In this document: positions 1 through 8,636 of the stretch, in pieces
Layout of the letters: every line of letters starts with the position of its first letter
Position numbering within the stretch: position 1 is the first letter of the stretch
Assembly (NCBI GenBank): GCA_942491885.1
Contig: CALOCQ010000008.1
Span: 62,001-126,000 of the forward strand
DNA from: CALBPI01 sp942491885
GTDB taxonomy: Bacteria > Pseudomonadota > Gammaproteobacteria > Steroidobacterales > Woeseiaceae
Direction of reading: 5' to 3'
DNA: 64,000 nucleotides
The notes under the pieces: model-generated
What the model saw: the letters and a program-made list of their open reading frames with translations, nothing else
Told to the model about the DNA's origin: nothing
Databases searched by the model: none
Made by a program: the position numbers and the translations under genes

Positions 1-237
1 GCGGCAGATCTTTCCAAGGCAGACGCAGGAAAGGCCGTAGACGCAGTTTTGGCAGCGGTGACAGGCAGTCTCAAACGAGGCGATAACGTCTCTTTGGTAG
101 GCTTCGGCACCTTTGCAGTTAAGCACCGTGCAGCACGCATGGGGCGCAATCCACAGACAGGCGCTGAGATCCCGATCAAGGCGAGTAACGTTCCTTCATT
201 CAAGGCTGGTAAAGCCCTGAAGGATGCCGTAAACTAG
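1..237 (+). CDS. hupB: DNA-binding protein HU-beta, 5' truncated
   Basis: Histone-like nucleoid protein that binds and bends DNA as a dimer. The frame is open from base 1 and ends at TAG 235-237, giving 78 residues; roughly the first 12 residues of the usual 90 lie outside the window. The GFGTF turn and the GRNPQTG segment of the DNA-clasping arm are visible, and the C-terminus FKAGKALKDAVN is standard for HU-beta. A TTG at 49 is in frame but would remove the first dimerisation helix, so it is not the start. ppiD follows two tRNA genes downstream, which matches the lon-hupB-ppiD order of gammaproteobacteria. Confidence 0.95.
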   Translation, partial: AADLSKADAGKAVDAVLAAVTGSLKRGDNVSLVGFGTFAVKHRAARMGRNPQTGAEIPIKASNVPSFKAGKALKDAVN

Positions 238-314
238 CGCGCCTTCGCAGGGGCGGGGACTTCAGGCAAGCGGCGTAGCTAGCGCTTTTCGGCTCAGGTT
301 CCCCCACTGTAGAG

Positions 315-390
315 GGGTGCTTAGCTCAGCTGGAAGAGCGTCGCGTTTACACCGCGAAGGTCGGGGGTTCGATCCCCTCAGCACCCACCA
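315..390 (+). tRNA. tRNA-Val (anticodon TAC)
   Basis: A 76-base cloverleaf: 7-bp acceptor stem GGGTGCT/AGCACCC, D-arm with AGCTGG, anticodon loop TTTACAC, T-loop TTCGATC and an encoded CCA end. It reads GTA-type valine codons. It sits 5 bases before tRNA-Asp and probably shares its transcript. Confidence 0.96.
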
Positions 391-395
391 AATTT

Positions 396-472
396 GGAGT
401 GGTAGTTCAGTTGGTTAGAATACCGGCCTGTCACGCCGGGGGTCGCGGGTTCGAGTCCCGTCCACTCCGCCA
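396..472 (+). tRNA. tRNA-Asp (anticodon GTC)
   Basis: A 77-base cloverleaf with acceptor stem GGAGTGG/CCACTCC, anticodon loop CTGTCAC, T-loop TTCGAGT and an encoded CCA. It is followed 9 bases later by a strong hairpin terminator. Confidence 0.96.
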
Positions 473-481
473 TTGAACGGG

Positions 482-513
482 AGCCGCCTGCGTAAACAGG
501 CGGCTTTTTTTTT
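482..513 (+). terminator. Rho-independent terminator of the tRNA transcript
   Basis: Perfect 9-bp stem AGCCGCCTG / CAGGCGGCT with a 6-base loop CGTAAA, running directly into a tract of nine Ts. It ends the tRNA-Val/tRNA-Asp transcript before ppiD. Confidence 0.93.
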
Positions 514-587
514 AGGGTTTTTTGTTCGTGTCGAGGCAACCCGCACGGCACGATGGTTCCGACAGGAACCCAGAGGTTCACTGAAAC

Positions 588-2483
588 ATGCTGCAGGATA
601 TTCGCGAACGTTTTATCGGCACGACGGGCAAGATCGTGCTTGGCATTATTCTTCTGTTGCTTGCTGGCACCGGGCTGAATTACACGATAACACCGAAGAC
701 GTTTGTCGCCGAGGTGAACGGCGAGGAGATTCCGTTGCGACAGGTGCAGAGCGCCTATCAGCAGCAGATTGCGCGGTTCGGTGACCAGGATTTACCGCAG
801 ACGCTGTTGTTACAGCTGCAGTCGCTGGCTGTCGATCAGGTAGTTACCGAGACAGCGCTCAAGCAGTATCTTGTGGACGCAGGCTTCGCCGTTTCTGATG
901 CCCAGGTCGCCAGCATCATCCGTGATGCCGACGATTTCAAGACGGACGGTCGCTTTGATCCTGAGCTCTATCGTCGCTTGCTGGCGCAGAACCGCATGAC
1001 ACCTGCCGCGTTTGAGGCGGACCAGCGCCAGCGCATGCTCGTGAGTCAGCTTCAGGCGAACATCACCGCATCCGCATTTATCACGCCCGAAGAATTCCGC
1101 CGCGTCGTTGAGCTAAGCAACGAGCAGCGTGAGGTGGAGTATGTGACATTGCGTGGCGATGCTTTTGTCGATGACGTTACCGTCACTGATGCGGATATCG
1201 CTAGCTGGTATGAGTCCAATCCGACGCGGTTTCAGACACAGGCGAGTGCGACGGTCGAGTACGTAATGGTTGACGACGCGCTGGCACGGCAGCGCATCAG
1301 TCCTGATGAGGCCACACTGATCGAATTTTATGAGTCAATCAGCGACCAGTACGCCGGCGAAGAGCAAAGGCGGGCAAGCCACATCCTGTTGCGCACTGAC
1401 GAAGATGCGGTGGCGGCACGGGAACTGGCGGATTCATTGCTGGCACGAATTCAGGCGGGCGAGCCGTTGGAAGATCTGGCGCGCACGTACTCAAGCGATG
1501 GTGGCAGTGCGAAGTCCGGGGGCGACCTTGGCTGGGTGTCACGCGGCGTCTTCGTCGGGCCCGTTGAAGATGCGATTTTCTCGATGGAGCCGGGCCAGGT
1601 CAGCGGTGTCGTTGCGAGCTCATTCGGTTTACACATCATCCGCCTTGACGATTTGCGAACGAGTGATGCGCCAAGTTTCGCCGAGGTTTCTGATGATGTT
1701 CGCGAACGCTACATTGCCGAACGTCAGGCGGCCGAATTGCTCACGCTGAAAGAAGAGCTTGCCGATCAGCTCTTTGAGTCATCCACGTTGGCTGAGATCG
1801 CCGATGCACTCGGACTCGAAGTGCTTGCAGTCACCGACTTTAACGAGCAAAGCGTTCTACCGTTCGGTAACAGCGAAGACCTGCAACTTGCCGTGTTCGG
1901 CGATGCGGCGCTACAGGAAGGCACGATTTCTGATGTGATCGAACTGGATGGTGATGCCTCCACGGTGATCCGCGTTGCGGCACGCACGCCTGCCGGTCGC
2001 CAGCCGTTAGTCGCTGTCAGCGACGAGATTCGCGCGCAGCTGCGACAGCAAGCGGCAGCAGCTATTGCCGCGGAACGCGGTACGCAGCTTGCCGGCGTGT
2101 TGCGCTCGGAGCCGGCGATGGATTTTGAAACCCTGATCTTGAACAGTCAGGCGACGCTGACGCCGAAAGCGAACATTGCACGGCGTGATCCACAGACGCC
2201 TGCCGCACTTACAGCCGCCGTTTTTGATGCGCGTGTCGACAACGGTGAGCCACACGTAGGCACCGTGTCGGCGCCTGGCGAAGGATTTATCATTTATCGC
2301 GTCACTGCTGTGATCCCGGGTAATGCCGGCGACATCCCGCCTGAACAGCTGGACGCGGCGAGACGACAACTGGCACAACGCGATGGTGGTGCAGAGTTGC
2401 TTGCGCTGACGATGGCGATCCGCGACCAGGCTGACGTCGAAATGGGTAATGCGCTGGAGCAAACGGAAAACATCGGTTTCTAG
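588..2483 (+). CDS. ppiD: Periplasmic folding chaperone PpiD (SurA-N / parvulin family)
   Basis: Inner-membrane-anchored periplasmic chaperone that meets newly exported proteins at the Sec translocon. The 631-residue length is close to E. coli PpiD. One N-terminal membrane segment lies at about residues 16-33, followed by a SurA-N-like chaperone region (about 35-200) and a PpiC parvulin domain at about 262-356 (RRASHILLR ... GDLGWVSRG ... FGLHIIRL). The C-terminal part repeats the chaperone fold and lacks a second parvulin signature. The ATG at 588 puts the membrane segment at the usual distance from the N-terminus. Its position after hupB is conserved. Parvulin activity is often weak or absent in PpiD, so isomerase activity is not assumed. 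Confidence 0.93.
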   Translation: MLQDIRERFIGTTGKIVLGIILLLLAGTGLNYTITPKTFVAEVNGEEIPLRQVQSAYQQQIARFGDQDLPQTLLLQLQSLAVDQVVTETALKQYLVDAGFAVSDAQVASIIRDADDFKTDGRFDPELYRRLLAQNRMTPAAFEADQRQRMLVSQLQANITASAFITPEEFRRVVELSNEQREVEYVTLRGDAFVDDVTVTDADIASWYESNPTRFQTQASATVEYVMVDDALARQRISPDEATLIEFYESISDQYAGEEQRRASHILLRTDEDAVAARELADSLLARIQAGEPLEDLARTYSSDGGSAKSGGDLGWVSRGVFVGPVEDAIFSMEPGQVSGVVASSFGLHIIRLDDLRTSDAPSFAEVSDDVRERYIAERQAAELLTLKEELADQLFESSTLAEIADALGLEVLAVTDFNEQSVLPFGNSEDLQLAVFGDAALQEGTISDVIELDGDASTVIRVAARTPAGRQPLVAVSDEIRAQLRQQAAAAIAAERGTQLAGVLRSEPAMDFETLILNSQATLTPKANIARRDPQTPAALTAAVFDARVDNGEPHVGTVSAPGEGFIIYRVTAVIPGNAGDIPPEQLDAARRQLAQRDGGAELLALTMAIRDQADVEMGNALEQTENIGF

Positions 2484-2490
2484 ATTTTTA

Positions 2491-2512
2491 GGCCCGGTTT
2501 TTCCGGGTCTTG
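2491..2512 (+). terminator. Possible weak terminator after ppiD
   Basis: Short hairpin CCCGG-TTTTT-CCGGG just after the ppiD stop. The stem is only 5 bp and the following T tract is poor (TCTTGA), so termination would be weak. Confidence 0.35.
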
Positions 2513-2540
2513 ATAAACGCTACACGGCGGGGGTGTAACG

Positions 2541-3848
2541 ATGCGAAAACTGGCGCTGCATTGGCAGATTTTGATCGCTATCCTCGCCGCGGGTGTCGCT
2601 GGCTGGCTTGCCGGCACTGAGACCGCTGTGTTCGGCGTGCCGCTGGTCGCGGCATTCGACTTTATCGGCACGATGTTCCTGCAGGCGCTGAAAATGCTGA
2701 TCGTGCCGCTGATTACGTCGTCGATAATTGTCGGTGTCGCGGGTATCGGCAGTTCCGGCAACCTCGGCCGTTTGGGCGGTAAGACGCTTGCGTTCTACGC
2801 GACCACAACGCTACTCGCGATCCTTGTTGGATTGCTGCTGATCAACGTGGTCAACCCCGGCGTCGTGGATGGTCAGCCGATCGGCGATCAACTGGCGCTC
2901 ACCGAAGACGTCGACGACGTAGCATCGCGTGTCGAAGGAAAAGGTGTCGGCGATGTTGTTCAGGTATTCCTGCGTATGGTGCCGCCGAACATCGTGGCGG
3001 CTGCCGCCGAAGGCCAGATGCTCGGTCTTATTTTCTTTGCTTTGCTGTTTGGCTACTTCCTGACACGGTTGCCTGAGAAGCCCCGCGAAACGATGCATGA
3101 CTTTTGGGATGGCGTGTTCCACATCATGATGGACATCACCAACCTGGTGATGAAGTTTGCACCGATCGGTGTATTCGGGCTGGTCGCCGAGACGGTCGCG
3201 AAAACCGGCTTCGAGGCCGCCCGGCCGTTGTTTGTATTTTCGCTGGTGGTGCTCGCGGCACTCGCAATACACACCCTGGTTACGCTGCCTGTCCTGTTGC
3301 GCGTCGTAGGCGTGCGCCCGACCAAGATGCTTGCCGCGATGAGTCCGGCAATGCTCACGGCATTCTCCACCTCGTCGTCATCGGCGACGCTGCCGGTAAC
3401 GATGGATTGTGTGGAGCGAAATGTCGGTGTCTCGAGTCGCGTCTCGAGTTTCGTGTTGCCGCTGGGCGCGACAGTAAACATGAATGGCACGGCGTTATAT
3501 GAGTGCACCGCGGCGATGTTTCTGGCGCAAGCCTACGGGCTCGAGCTCACATTCGGGGTTCAGTTCTCGATCGTTATAATCGCCCTGCTGACATCAATCG
3601 GTGTTGCCGGTGTGCCGTCTGCATCGCTGGTCGCGATCGCGATCATTCTGGCGGCAATCGGTCTGCCGGTTGAGGCGATCGGCGTGCTGATGGTGTTCGA
3701 TCGCGTGCTGGATATGGCGCGTACATCAGTGAATATTTTCGGTGATGCATGCTGCGCCACAATTGTTGCGCGACTTGAAGGCGAGCAGACCAATATCGCG
3801 GCGCTGCCCGCGACACCAGTGCGACCTGACGACACCGTGCAGCCCTAA
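2541..3848 (+). CDS. Dicarboxylate/amino acid:cation symporter (DAACS, SLC1-like)
   Basis: Inner-membrane secondary transporter of the glutamate/aspartate/C4-dicarboxylate family, driven by Na+ or H+. The 435-residue protein has the full family architecture: several hydrophobic N-terminal helices, the serine-rich HP1 loop (STSSSSATLP, about 274-284), the TM7 motif NMNGTALYE (about 313), where many relatives have NMDGT, the HP2 loop GVAGVPSASLV, and the TM8 signature RTSVNIFGDA (about 394-403). ATG 2541 follows a GGGGGTGT purine-rich stretch. The D-to-N change in the TM7 motif affects a region involved in cation binding, so coupling stoichiometry should not be assumed. The substrate cannot be fixed from the sequence alone. 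Confidence 0.9.
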   Translation: MRKLALHWQILIAILAAGVAGWLAGTETAVFGVPLVAAFDFIGTMFLQALKMLIVPLITSSIIVGVAGIGSSGNLGRLGGKTLAFYATTTLLAILVGLLLINVVNPGVVDGQPIGDQLALTEDVDDVASRVEGKGVGDVVQVFLRMVPPNIVAAAAEGQMLGLIFFALLFGYFLTRLPEKPRETMHDFWDGVFHIMMDITNLVMKFAPIGVFGLVAETVAKTGFEAARPLFVFSLVVLAALAIHTLVTLPVLLRVVGVRPTKMLAAMSPAMLTAFSTSSSSATLPVTMDCVERNVGVSSRVSSFVLPLGATVNMNGTALYECTAAMFLAQAYGLELTFGVQFSIVIIALLTSIGVAGVPSASLVAIAIILAAIGLPVEAIGVLMVFDRVLDMARTSVNIFGDACCATIVARLEGEQTNIAALPATPVRPDDTVQP

Positions 3849-3876
3849 AACCTCCGCTCAGAGCTTTCCCGTTGCA

Positions 3877-4659
3877 TTAGTCCAGCGACATCCCGACGGT
3901 GCTGTAACCGCCATCAACATAGACGATCTCGCCGGTGATACCTGCTGCCAGGTCGGAACAAAGAAACGCGGCGGTGTTGCCTACATCCATTGCCGTAATG
4001 TTGCGTTTCAGCGGGGACACTTGTTCGGCATGTGCCAGCATCTTGCGGATGCCGCCCACCCCGGCGGCCGCCAGTGTCTTGATAGGGCCTGCTGAAATAC
4101 CGTTGACCCGTATGCCACGCGCGCCGAGGTCTGCGGCCAGAAAGCGCACATTAGCTTCCAGGCTGGCTTTGGCGAGCCCCATGACATTGTAGTTCGGGAT
4201 GGCGCGAACGGCGCCCAGATAGCTCAGGGTCAGGATCGAGCCGTCGCGACCTTCCATCATCGGCAGGCCGGCCTTGGCCAGCGCAGCAAGGGAATAGCTC
4301 GAAATATCATGCGCGATCCTGAAGCCTTCGCGTGTCACACAATCAACGTAACTGCCGGCAAGCTGGTCTGCCGGTGCGAAACCGACCGAGTGCACGATGA
4401 TGTCGAGGCCGTCCCAGTGCTTGCCGAGCATATCGAAGGCCGCCCCGATCTCATCGTCGTGGGCGACGTCCATCGGACAGGTAATGGATGAGCCGAGTCC
4501 TGCGGCCATGTCTTCGACCCGGCCCTTGAGCTTTTCGTTCTGATAGGTGAAGGCAAGTTCGGCGCCTTCGCGCGCCATTGCCGTAGCGATGCCGTAGGCA
4601 ATTGAGCGCTTACTTGCGAGCCCGACGATCAGCGCGCGTTTTCCAGCCATGAAGCCCAT
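3877..4659 (-). CDS. fabI: Enoyl-[acyl-carrier-protein] reductase (NADH)
   Basis: Last step of the fatty-acid elongation cycle: NADH-dependent reduction of trans-2-enoyl-ACP. The length, 260 residues, is typical of FabI. The nucleotide-binding segment GLASKRSIAYGIA is at residues 13-25, and the FabI-type catalytic residues Y147, Y157 and K164 are present (Y-x6-K after the first Tyr). G93 (SVGFAP) is the site where FabI mutations give triclosan resistance elsewhere and is wild-type here. It lies in the hupB-ppiD-fabI neighbourhood but on the opposite strand, convergent with the symporter gene (28 bases apart). mltD lies 64 bases upstream on the same strand and may be co-transcribed. Confidence 0.97.
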   Translation of the reverse strand: MGFMAGKRALIVGLASKRSIAYGIATAMAREGAELAFTYQNEKLKGRVEDMAAGLGSSITCPMDVAHDDEIGAAFDMLGKHWDGLDIIVHSVGFAPADQLAGSYVDCVTREGFRIAHDISSYSLAALAKAGLPMMEGRDGSILTLSYLGAVRAIPNYNVMGLAKASLEANVRFLAADLGARGIRVNGISAGPIKTLAAAGVGGIRKMLAHAEQVSPLKRNITAMDVGNTAAFLCSDLAAGITGEIVYVDGGYSTVGMSLD

Positions 4660-4723
4660 GAATATCTCCCCCGAGAGTTGTAGTCGGGCAAGTGTACCGA
4701 ATCGGGCGCGGCGATGAGAGTGC

Positions 4724-6406
4724 TTAGCTGGACTGGCGGGTCACGTCGACGAACATCGTGAGTCGTTGTCCCGGCCGCAGGATCCGTTCTACGCTAATCT
4801 CGTTCCAGCGTGCGATATCGGCGACCCGCACCCGGAATCGTGATGCGATCGTCGATAACGAGTCGCCGTTTCTGACCGTGTAGCGCACCTTGCGGGTAAG
4901 TGCCGGGCGCGAGGTGGAGGTATTGGTCACCCGGGCGACCGGGCTATCTGTCCACACCACGAGCGTGCGGCCCGTCGAAAGCGTGTCACGAGGTGCCATC
5001 CCGTTCCACGAGGCCAATGCGCGTGTGCTGACGTTATAGCGACGAGCGATGGTCCACAGGCTCTCGCCACTGGCCACGCGATGTTCGACCTTTTGACCGG
5101 AGCGCTGGCGGTCTTGCTTGCGCGTCAGACGCTGCTCGGCACTCTGGCTATAGTCCTCGAGCGGGCGCGTAGCGGTCGGGATCATCAGGTACTGACCCTC
5201 GCGGATCATCGTGCCACGCAGGTTGTTCGCGCTGCGGATGGTCTTGGTTGGTACCCGGTAGCGGTCTGCGATGTGCGATAGCGTCTGGCCGGGTGCCACT
5301 TTATGGCGCAGCCAGCGCATCCGTTCTTTTTCCGGAAGCGCGTCAATTGCGGCGCGAAATTGTTCTTCATTGGCAAGCGGCACGACCAGCTTGTGCGGAC
5401 CGTTTGGTGACGTTGCCCACTGGTTGTAGCCCGGGTTGTGGCGGTAGAGCGTGTCGACGTCCAGCCCCGCCAGCGCGGCGGCGAGCGCCAGATCTATCTG
5501 GCCACCGGTCTCGACAACCGCGATCTGCGGCGTATCGGGTAGTACCGGTAAGGTCATCCCATGCACGGTTGGGCGTGCGAAAATATCGGCCAGCGCCAGC
5601 AGCTTGGGGACATAGCTGGACGTCTCACGGGGCAGCTTCAATGACCAGAAATCCGTTGGTTTGCCGGCTTTGCGATTGCGTCGTATTGAACGATCCACGG
5701 TGCCTTCCCCGGAATTGTAGGCGGCCACCGCCAGCTCGTAATCGCCGTCATAGCGCTTGGCAAGGAATTGCAGATAATCGAGCGCTGCCCGCGTAGATTC
5801 CAGAACATCGCGACGACCGTCATACCACCAGTTCTGGTCGAGGCCGAAACGCCGGCCGGTGCCCGGGATGATCTGCCACAGACCGGCGGCACGCCCGTGC
5901 GAATACGCGAATGGGTCAAACGCGCTCTCGACAATCGGCAGCAATGCCAGCTCAGCCGGCATATCACGACGCTCCAGCTCTGTGACGATGTGGTGCATAT
6001 AAGGGCGTGCGCGGTTCAACACCCGCGTCATGTAGTCAGGATGGCGGCTGTACCAGCGCAGTTGCGCCGTGGTGCGCGCGTGATTGTCGATCGGCAGGGA
6101 AAACCGTGCCCGCATGCGTTGCAATAAATCGCTGTCGATGGCGTCAGCCGTGTCGACTGGCGGCACGTGGTAGCCATCTGGCGCCTCCGCCATCCAGCTG
6201 GCGGGCTTGCCCGGAATGAAAGAGGGCGTTAATGGGGCTGGCACCGCTTCAATCGCGCTGCCGTAGCTGCCGCCTGCAGGGCTGGCCATCGGTTCCGCGG
6301 CGGTGGCGCCGGTAACCAGGAGGCTCAGCAGTAGTGCCGTGGAACTTTGGGCGCTGCGTGAGATGCGGCGGTCGGCCGGGCTGTTTGATAGCGTTATGTT
6401 TTGCAT
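4724..6406 (-). CDS. mltD: Membrane-bound lytic transglycosylase D with three LysM domains
   Basis: Murein hydrolase that cleaves the MurNAc-GlcNAc bond with formation of 1,6-anhydro-MurNAc. From the start at 6406 it has 560 residues: an export signal at about 1-37 (LLLSLLVTGATA|AE; no lipobox, unlike E. coli MltD), an SLT family-1 domain with catalytic Glu160 in LLPIVESAFDP followed by GLWQIIPGTG and AAYNSGEG, and three LysM peptidoglycan-binding repeats at about 368-410, 441-485 and 508-553. The reading frame extends upstream to 6628, but that would bury the signal peptide; ATG 6406 is preceded by AGGATCAGGATT, so I use it. It is divergent from the yafS-like gene, as in many gammaproteobacteria. 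Confidence 0.93.
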   Translation of the reverse strand: MQNITLSNSPADRRISRSAQSSTALLLSLLVTGATAAEPMASPAGGSYGSAIEAVPAPLTPSFIPGKPASWMAEAPDGYHVPPVDTADAIDSDLLQRMRARFSLPIDNHARTTAQLRWYSRHPDYMTRVLNRARPYMHHIVTELERRDMPAELALLPIVESAFDPFAYSHGRAAGLWQIIPGTGRRFGLDQNWWYDGRRDVLESTRAALDYLQFLAKRYDGDYELAVAAYNSGEGTVDRSIRRNRKAGKPTDFWSLKLPRETSSYVPKLLALADIFARPTVHGMTLPVLPDTPQIAVVETGGQIDLALAAALAGLDVDTLYRHNPGYNQWATSPNGPHKLVVPLANEEQFRAAIDALPEKERMRWLRHKVAPGQTLSHIADRYRVPTKTIRSANNLRGTMIREGQYLMIPTATRPLEDYSQSAEQRLTRKQDRQRSGQKVEHRVASGESLWTIARRYNVSTRALASWNGMAPRDTLSTGRTLVVWTDSPVARVTNTSTSRPALTRKVRYTVRNGDSLSTIASRFRVRVADIARWNEISVERILRPGQRLTMFVDVTRQSS

Positions 6407-6484
6407 AATCCTGATCCTACCGGCGATCGGGGCCATTGCAAGTAATCGCTTCACATTCGAAATATGCCGCGCTAGGGTGGAGGA

Positions 6485-7279
6485 ATGACGAATCGCATTT
6501 ACACCGGTGTCGAGCCACCGCTGGCGCCGGATTGGCTGGCCCAGCCGTTGGGTGGCGCGCTGCTGGCGGCAGAACATGAGCAACTGGGCCATGCTCTGGA
6601 CGGCGTATTTGGCGAGCACCTGCTGCAAATCGGCCGCTGGGGCCCGGAAGAAGGCTGCATGCCATTCGCGCGGACCCAGCTGGCGACGACTGTTTATCGA
6701 CCGGGCGAGGGCGGCATGGTCAGCGCGGACTATGATCGATTGCCGTTCGACAGCGATTCGGTCGATGCCGTTGTTTTACAGCACACGCTGGACGTGACAG
6801 AGCACCCGCATGACGTGTTGCGCGAAGCACACCGTGTGTTGCGATCGGAAGGGCGCTTGCTCATGGTGGGTTTCAAGCCGTTTGGCCCCTGGGGTGCCCG
6901 CCGCTTGTGGTCACGCCGGCGTTTCCCGCCCGGCGTGCGCAATGTGCTGGGCGATCGGGTGCTGAGAGATTGGCTGCGTTTGCTCGGCATGCGTACGCAC
7001 GAACACCAACGGTTTTTCTTCCGCCTGCCAGTGAATCGCTGGGGTGGATCTCTTTCGGACGAATGGGAAAGTCGTGGTAAGCGTTGGTGGCCGGAGATGG
7101 CGGCATGCTACATCATTCACGCGCGTAAACGGGTTGCGGCGATGACCCCGCTTAGACCGAGCTGGCGCACGCGTGCCCGGGTCGTCGGTGGCGTGCCGGA
7201 GCCGAGCTTGCGACACGTTGTCGTGAGAATCGCTGACGATGATGATAACCGACCCGAAAAGGACCCCAAGTCACGTTGA
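6485..7279 (+). CDS. SAM-dependent methyltransferase, YafS-like
   Basis: Class I methyltransferase (Methyltransf_11 type) of 264 residues with unknown substrate. The core is recognisable from LPFDSDSVDAVVLQHTLD (motif II/III region) followed by LREAHRVLRSEGRLLMVGFKP. SAM motif I is degenerate (LQIGRWGPEEG). The family is defined mainly by context: in gammaproteobacteria a YafS-like gene lies between mltD/gloB and rnhA, exactly as here, though gloB is absent. ATG 6485 follows GTGGAGGA. Confidence 0.8.
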   Translation: MTNRIYTGVEPPLAPDWLAQPLGGALLAAEHEQLGHALDGVFGEHLLQIGRWGPEEGCMPFARTQLATTVYRPGEGGMVSADYDRLPFDSDSVDAVVLQHTLDVTEHPHDVLREAHRVLRSEGRLLMVGFKPFGPWGARRLWSRRRFPPGVRNVLGDRVLRDWLRLLGMRTHEHQRFFFRLPVNRWGGSLSDEWESRGKRWWPEMAACYIIHARKRVAAMTPLRPSWRTRARVVGGVPEPSLRHVVVRIADDDDNRPEKDPKSR

Positions 7280-7358
7280 TTCCGTGTGGCGCACGCGGGA
7301 CAATCGCAGGAGCGGCGCGCGGTTTCTTGAGCGTTGCCAGATTTCTTTTGGGGAACAG

Positions 7359-7805
7359 GTGAATTCAATTACGATTTACACGGACGGTGCATGCCGCGGA
7401 AATCCCGGCCCCGGCGGATGGGGTGCGCTGTTGCAGTCCGAAGGCAGGCGCAGGGAGCTTTGCGGGGGCGAGCCTGAGACCACCAATAACCGCATGGAGC
7501 TGATGGCCGCGATCGAGGCATTGCGAGCGTTAAAGCGATCCTGCGACGTCGACTTATACACGGATTCGGTCTATGTGCGGGATGGCATCACACGTTGGCT
7601 CGAAAACTGGAAAGCACGCGGCTGGAAAACCGCGGCCAGGAAACCTGTGAAGAATCAGGACCTCTGGCAGCAGCTGGATACGCAAAGCGCCCGCCACACC
7701 GTGCGCTGGCACTGGGTCAAAGGGCATAACGGTGACCCGGGTAATGAACTGGCCGACGCGCTTGCCAACGCCGGCCTGGACGCAATGCTGGAGCGACGCG
7801 CATGA
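7359..7805 (+). CDS. rnhA: Ribonuclease HI
   Basis: Endonuclease that cuts the RNA strand of RNA-DNA hybrids. The start is taken as GTG 7359, 148 residues, because TTGGGGAACAG supplies a ribosome site and the protein then begins VNSITIYTDG, aligned with the E. coli N-terminus; the open frame continues upstream to 7239 without similarity. The carboxylate set D9, E47, D69 and D133 and the loop histidine H123 (KGHNGDPGNE) are all present, as is the basic protrusion WKARGWKTAARKPVKN that handles the hybrid. It overlaps dnaQ by 4 bases (GCATGACT), giving the usual rnhA-dnaQ pair, here in the same direction rather than divergent. Confidence 0.97.
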   Translation: MNSITIYTDGACRGNPGPGGWGALLQSEGRRRELCGGEPETTNNRMELMAAIEALRALKRSCDVDLYTDSVYVRDGITRWLENWKARGWKTAARKPVKNQDLWQQLDTQSARHTVRWHWVKGHNGDPGNELADALANAGLDAMLERRA

Positions 7806-8536
7806 CTCTGGCCCGGCAGATTGTTCTGGATACCGAAACAACAGGTCTCGACCCTGCCAGCGATCACCGCATCATCGAAATCGGCTGCGTTGAGATCTGT
7901 AACCGGCGGGTCACCGGGCGCACCTGGCACCGCTACCTGAATCCGGACCGCAAGATAGATGAAGGCGCGATCGCCGTGCACGGCATTCGCAACGAAGATC
8001 TTGCGGACAAGCCCCGTTTCCCCGATGTCGCCGACGAATTTCTCGAGTTTGTCATTGGTGCAGAGTTGATCATTCATAACGCGCCTTTTGATGTCGGTTT
8101 TCTCGAGCACGAGCTGCGCCGCATGCAGCACAAGCGCCAGCGTCTGGCAGACCTGTGTCGCGTGCTGGACAGCCTGAAAATGGCCCGTGAGATGCACCCG
8201 GGCCAGCGCAATAGTCTCGATGCGCTATGCCGGCGTTATCAGGTCGATAATTCAAGTCGCGACCTGCACGGTGCGTTGCTCGATGCGCGACTACTTGGCG
8301 ATGTGTTCCTGCTGATGACCGGCGGGCAGGACAGCCTGGCACTGGATAGCGCCGAGACCGCGCAGACAACGGAAGGGGCTGACGATGGCGAGCCGCCGCT
8401 GATGCATGCGGCAACGCCGGTGATAGCACCGTCTGCCGACGAACTGAAGGCGCACGAGGCGTTGCTCGCAAGAATCGAAAAGGCCAGCGGTGGTGCATCG
8501 TTGTGGCGCGAATACGACTACAAGGTCGCCAAATGA
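7802..8536 (+). CDS. dnaQ: DNA polymerase III epsilon subunit (3'-5' proofreading exonuclease)
   Basis: Proofreading subunit of the replicative polymerase. The 244-residue protein has all three exonuclease motifs of the DnaQ family: Exo I LDTETTGLDP (D10, E12), Exo II HNAPFDVGFLEHEL (D97), and Exo III-epsilon HGALLDARLLGDV (H156, D161). The C-terminal tail (about 185-244) that would contact the alpha subunit is less conserved and ends with WREYDYKVAK. The start ATG overlaps the rnhA stop, so translation is probably coupled. Confidence 0.97.
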   Translation: MTLARQIVLDTETTGLDPASDHRIIEIGCVEICNRRVTGRTWHRYLNPDRKIDEGAIAVHGIRNEDLADKPRFPDVADEFLEFVIGAELIIHNAPFDVGFLEHELRRMQHKRQRLADLCRVLDSLKMAREMHPGQRNSLDALCRRYQVDNSSRDLHGALLDARLLGDVFLLMTGGQDSLALDSAETAQTTEGADDGEPPLMHAATPVIAPSADELKAHEALLARIEKASGGASLWREYDYKVAK

Positions 8537-8636
8537 CTGCGATCGGCGCGGCGTTACTCTACAATGATGCGCGCGCCGGATGGTCCTGTGGCCGTTGCTA
8601 CGTCGCAGTTATCGACTGATAAGGACAACAACAGCC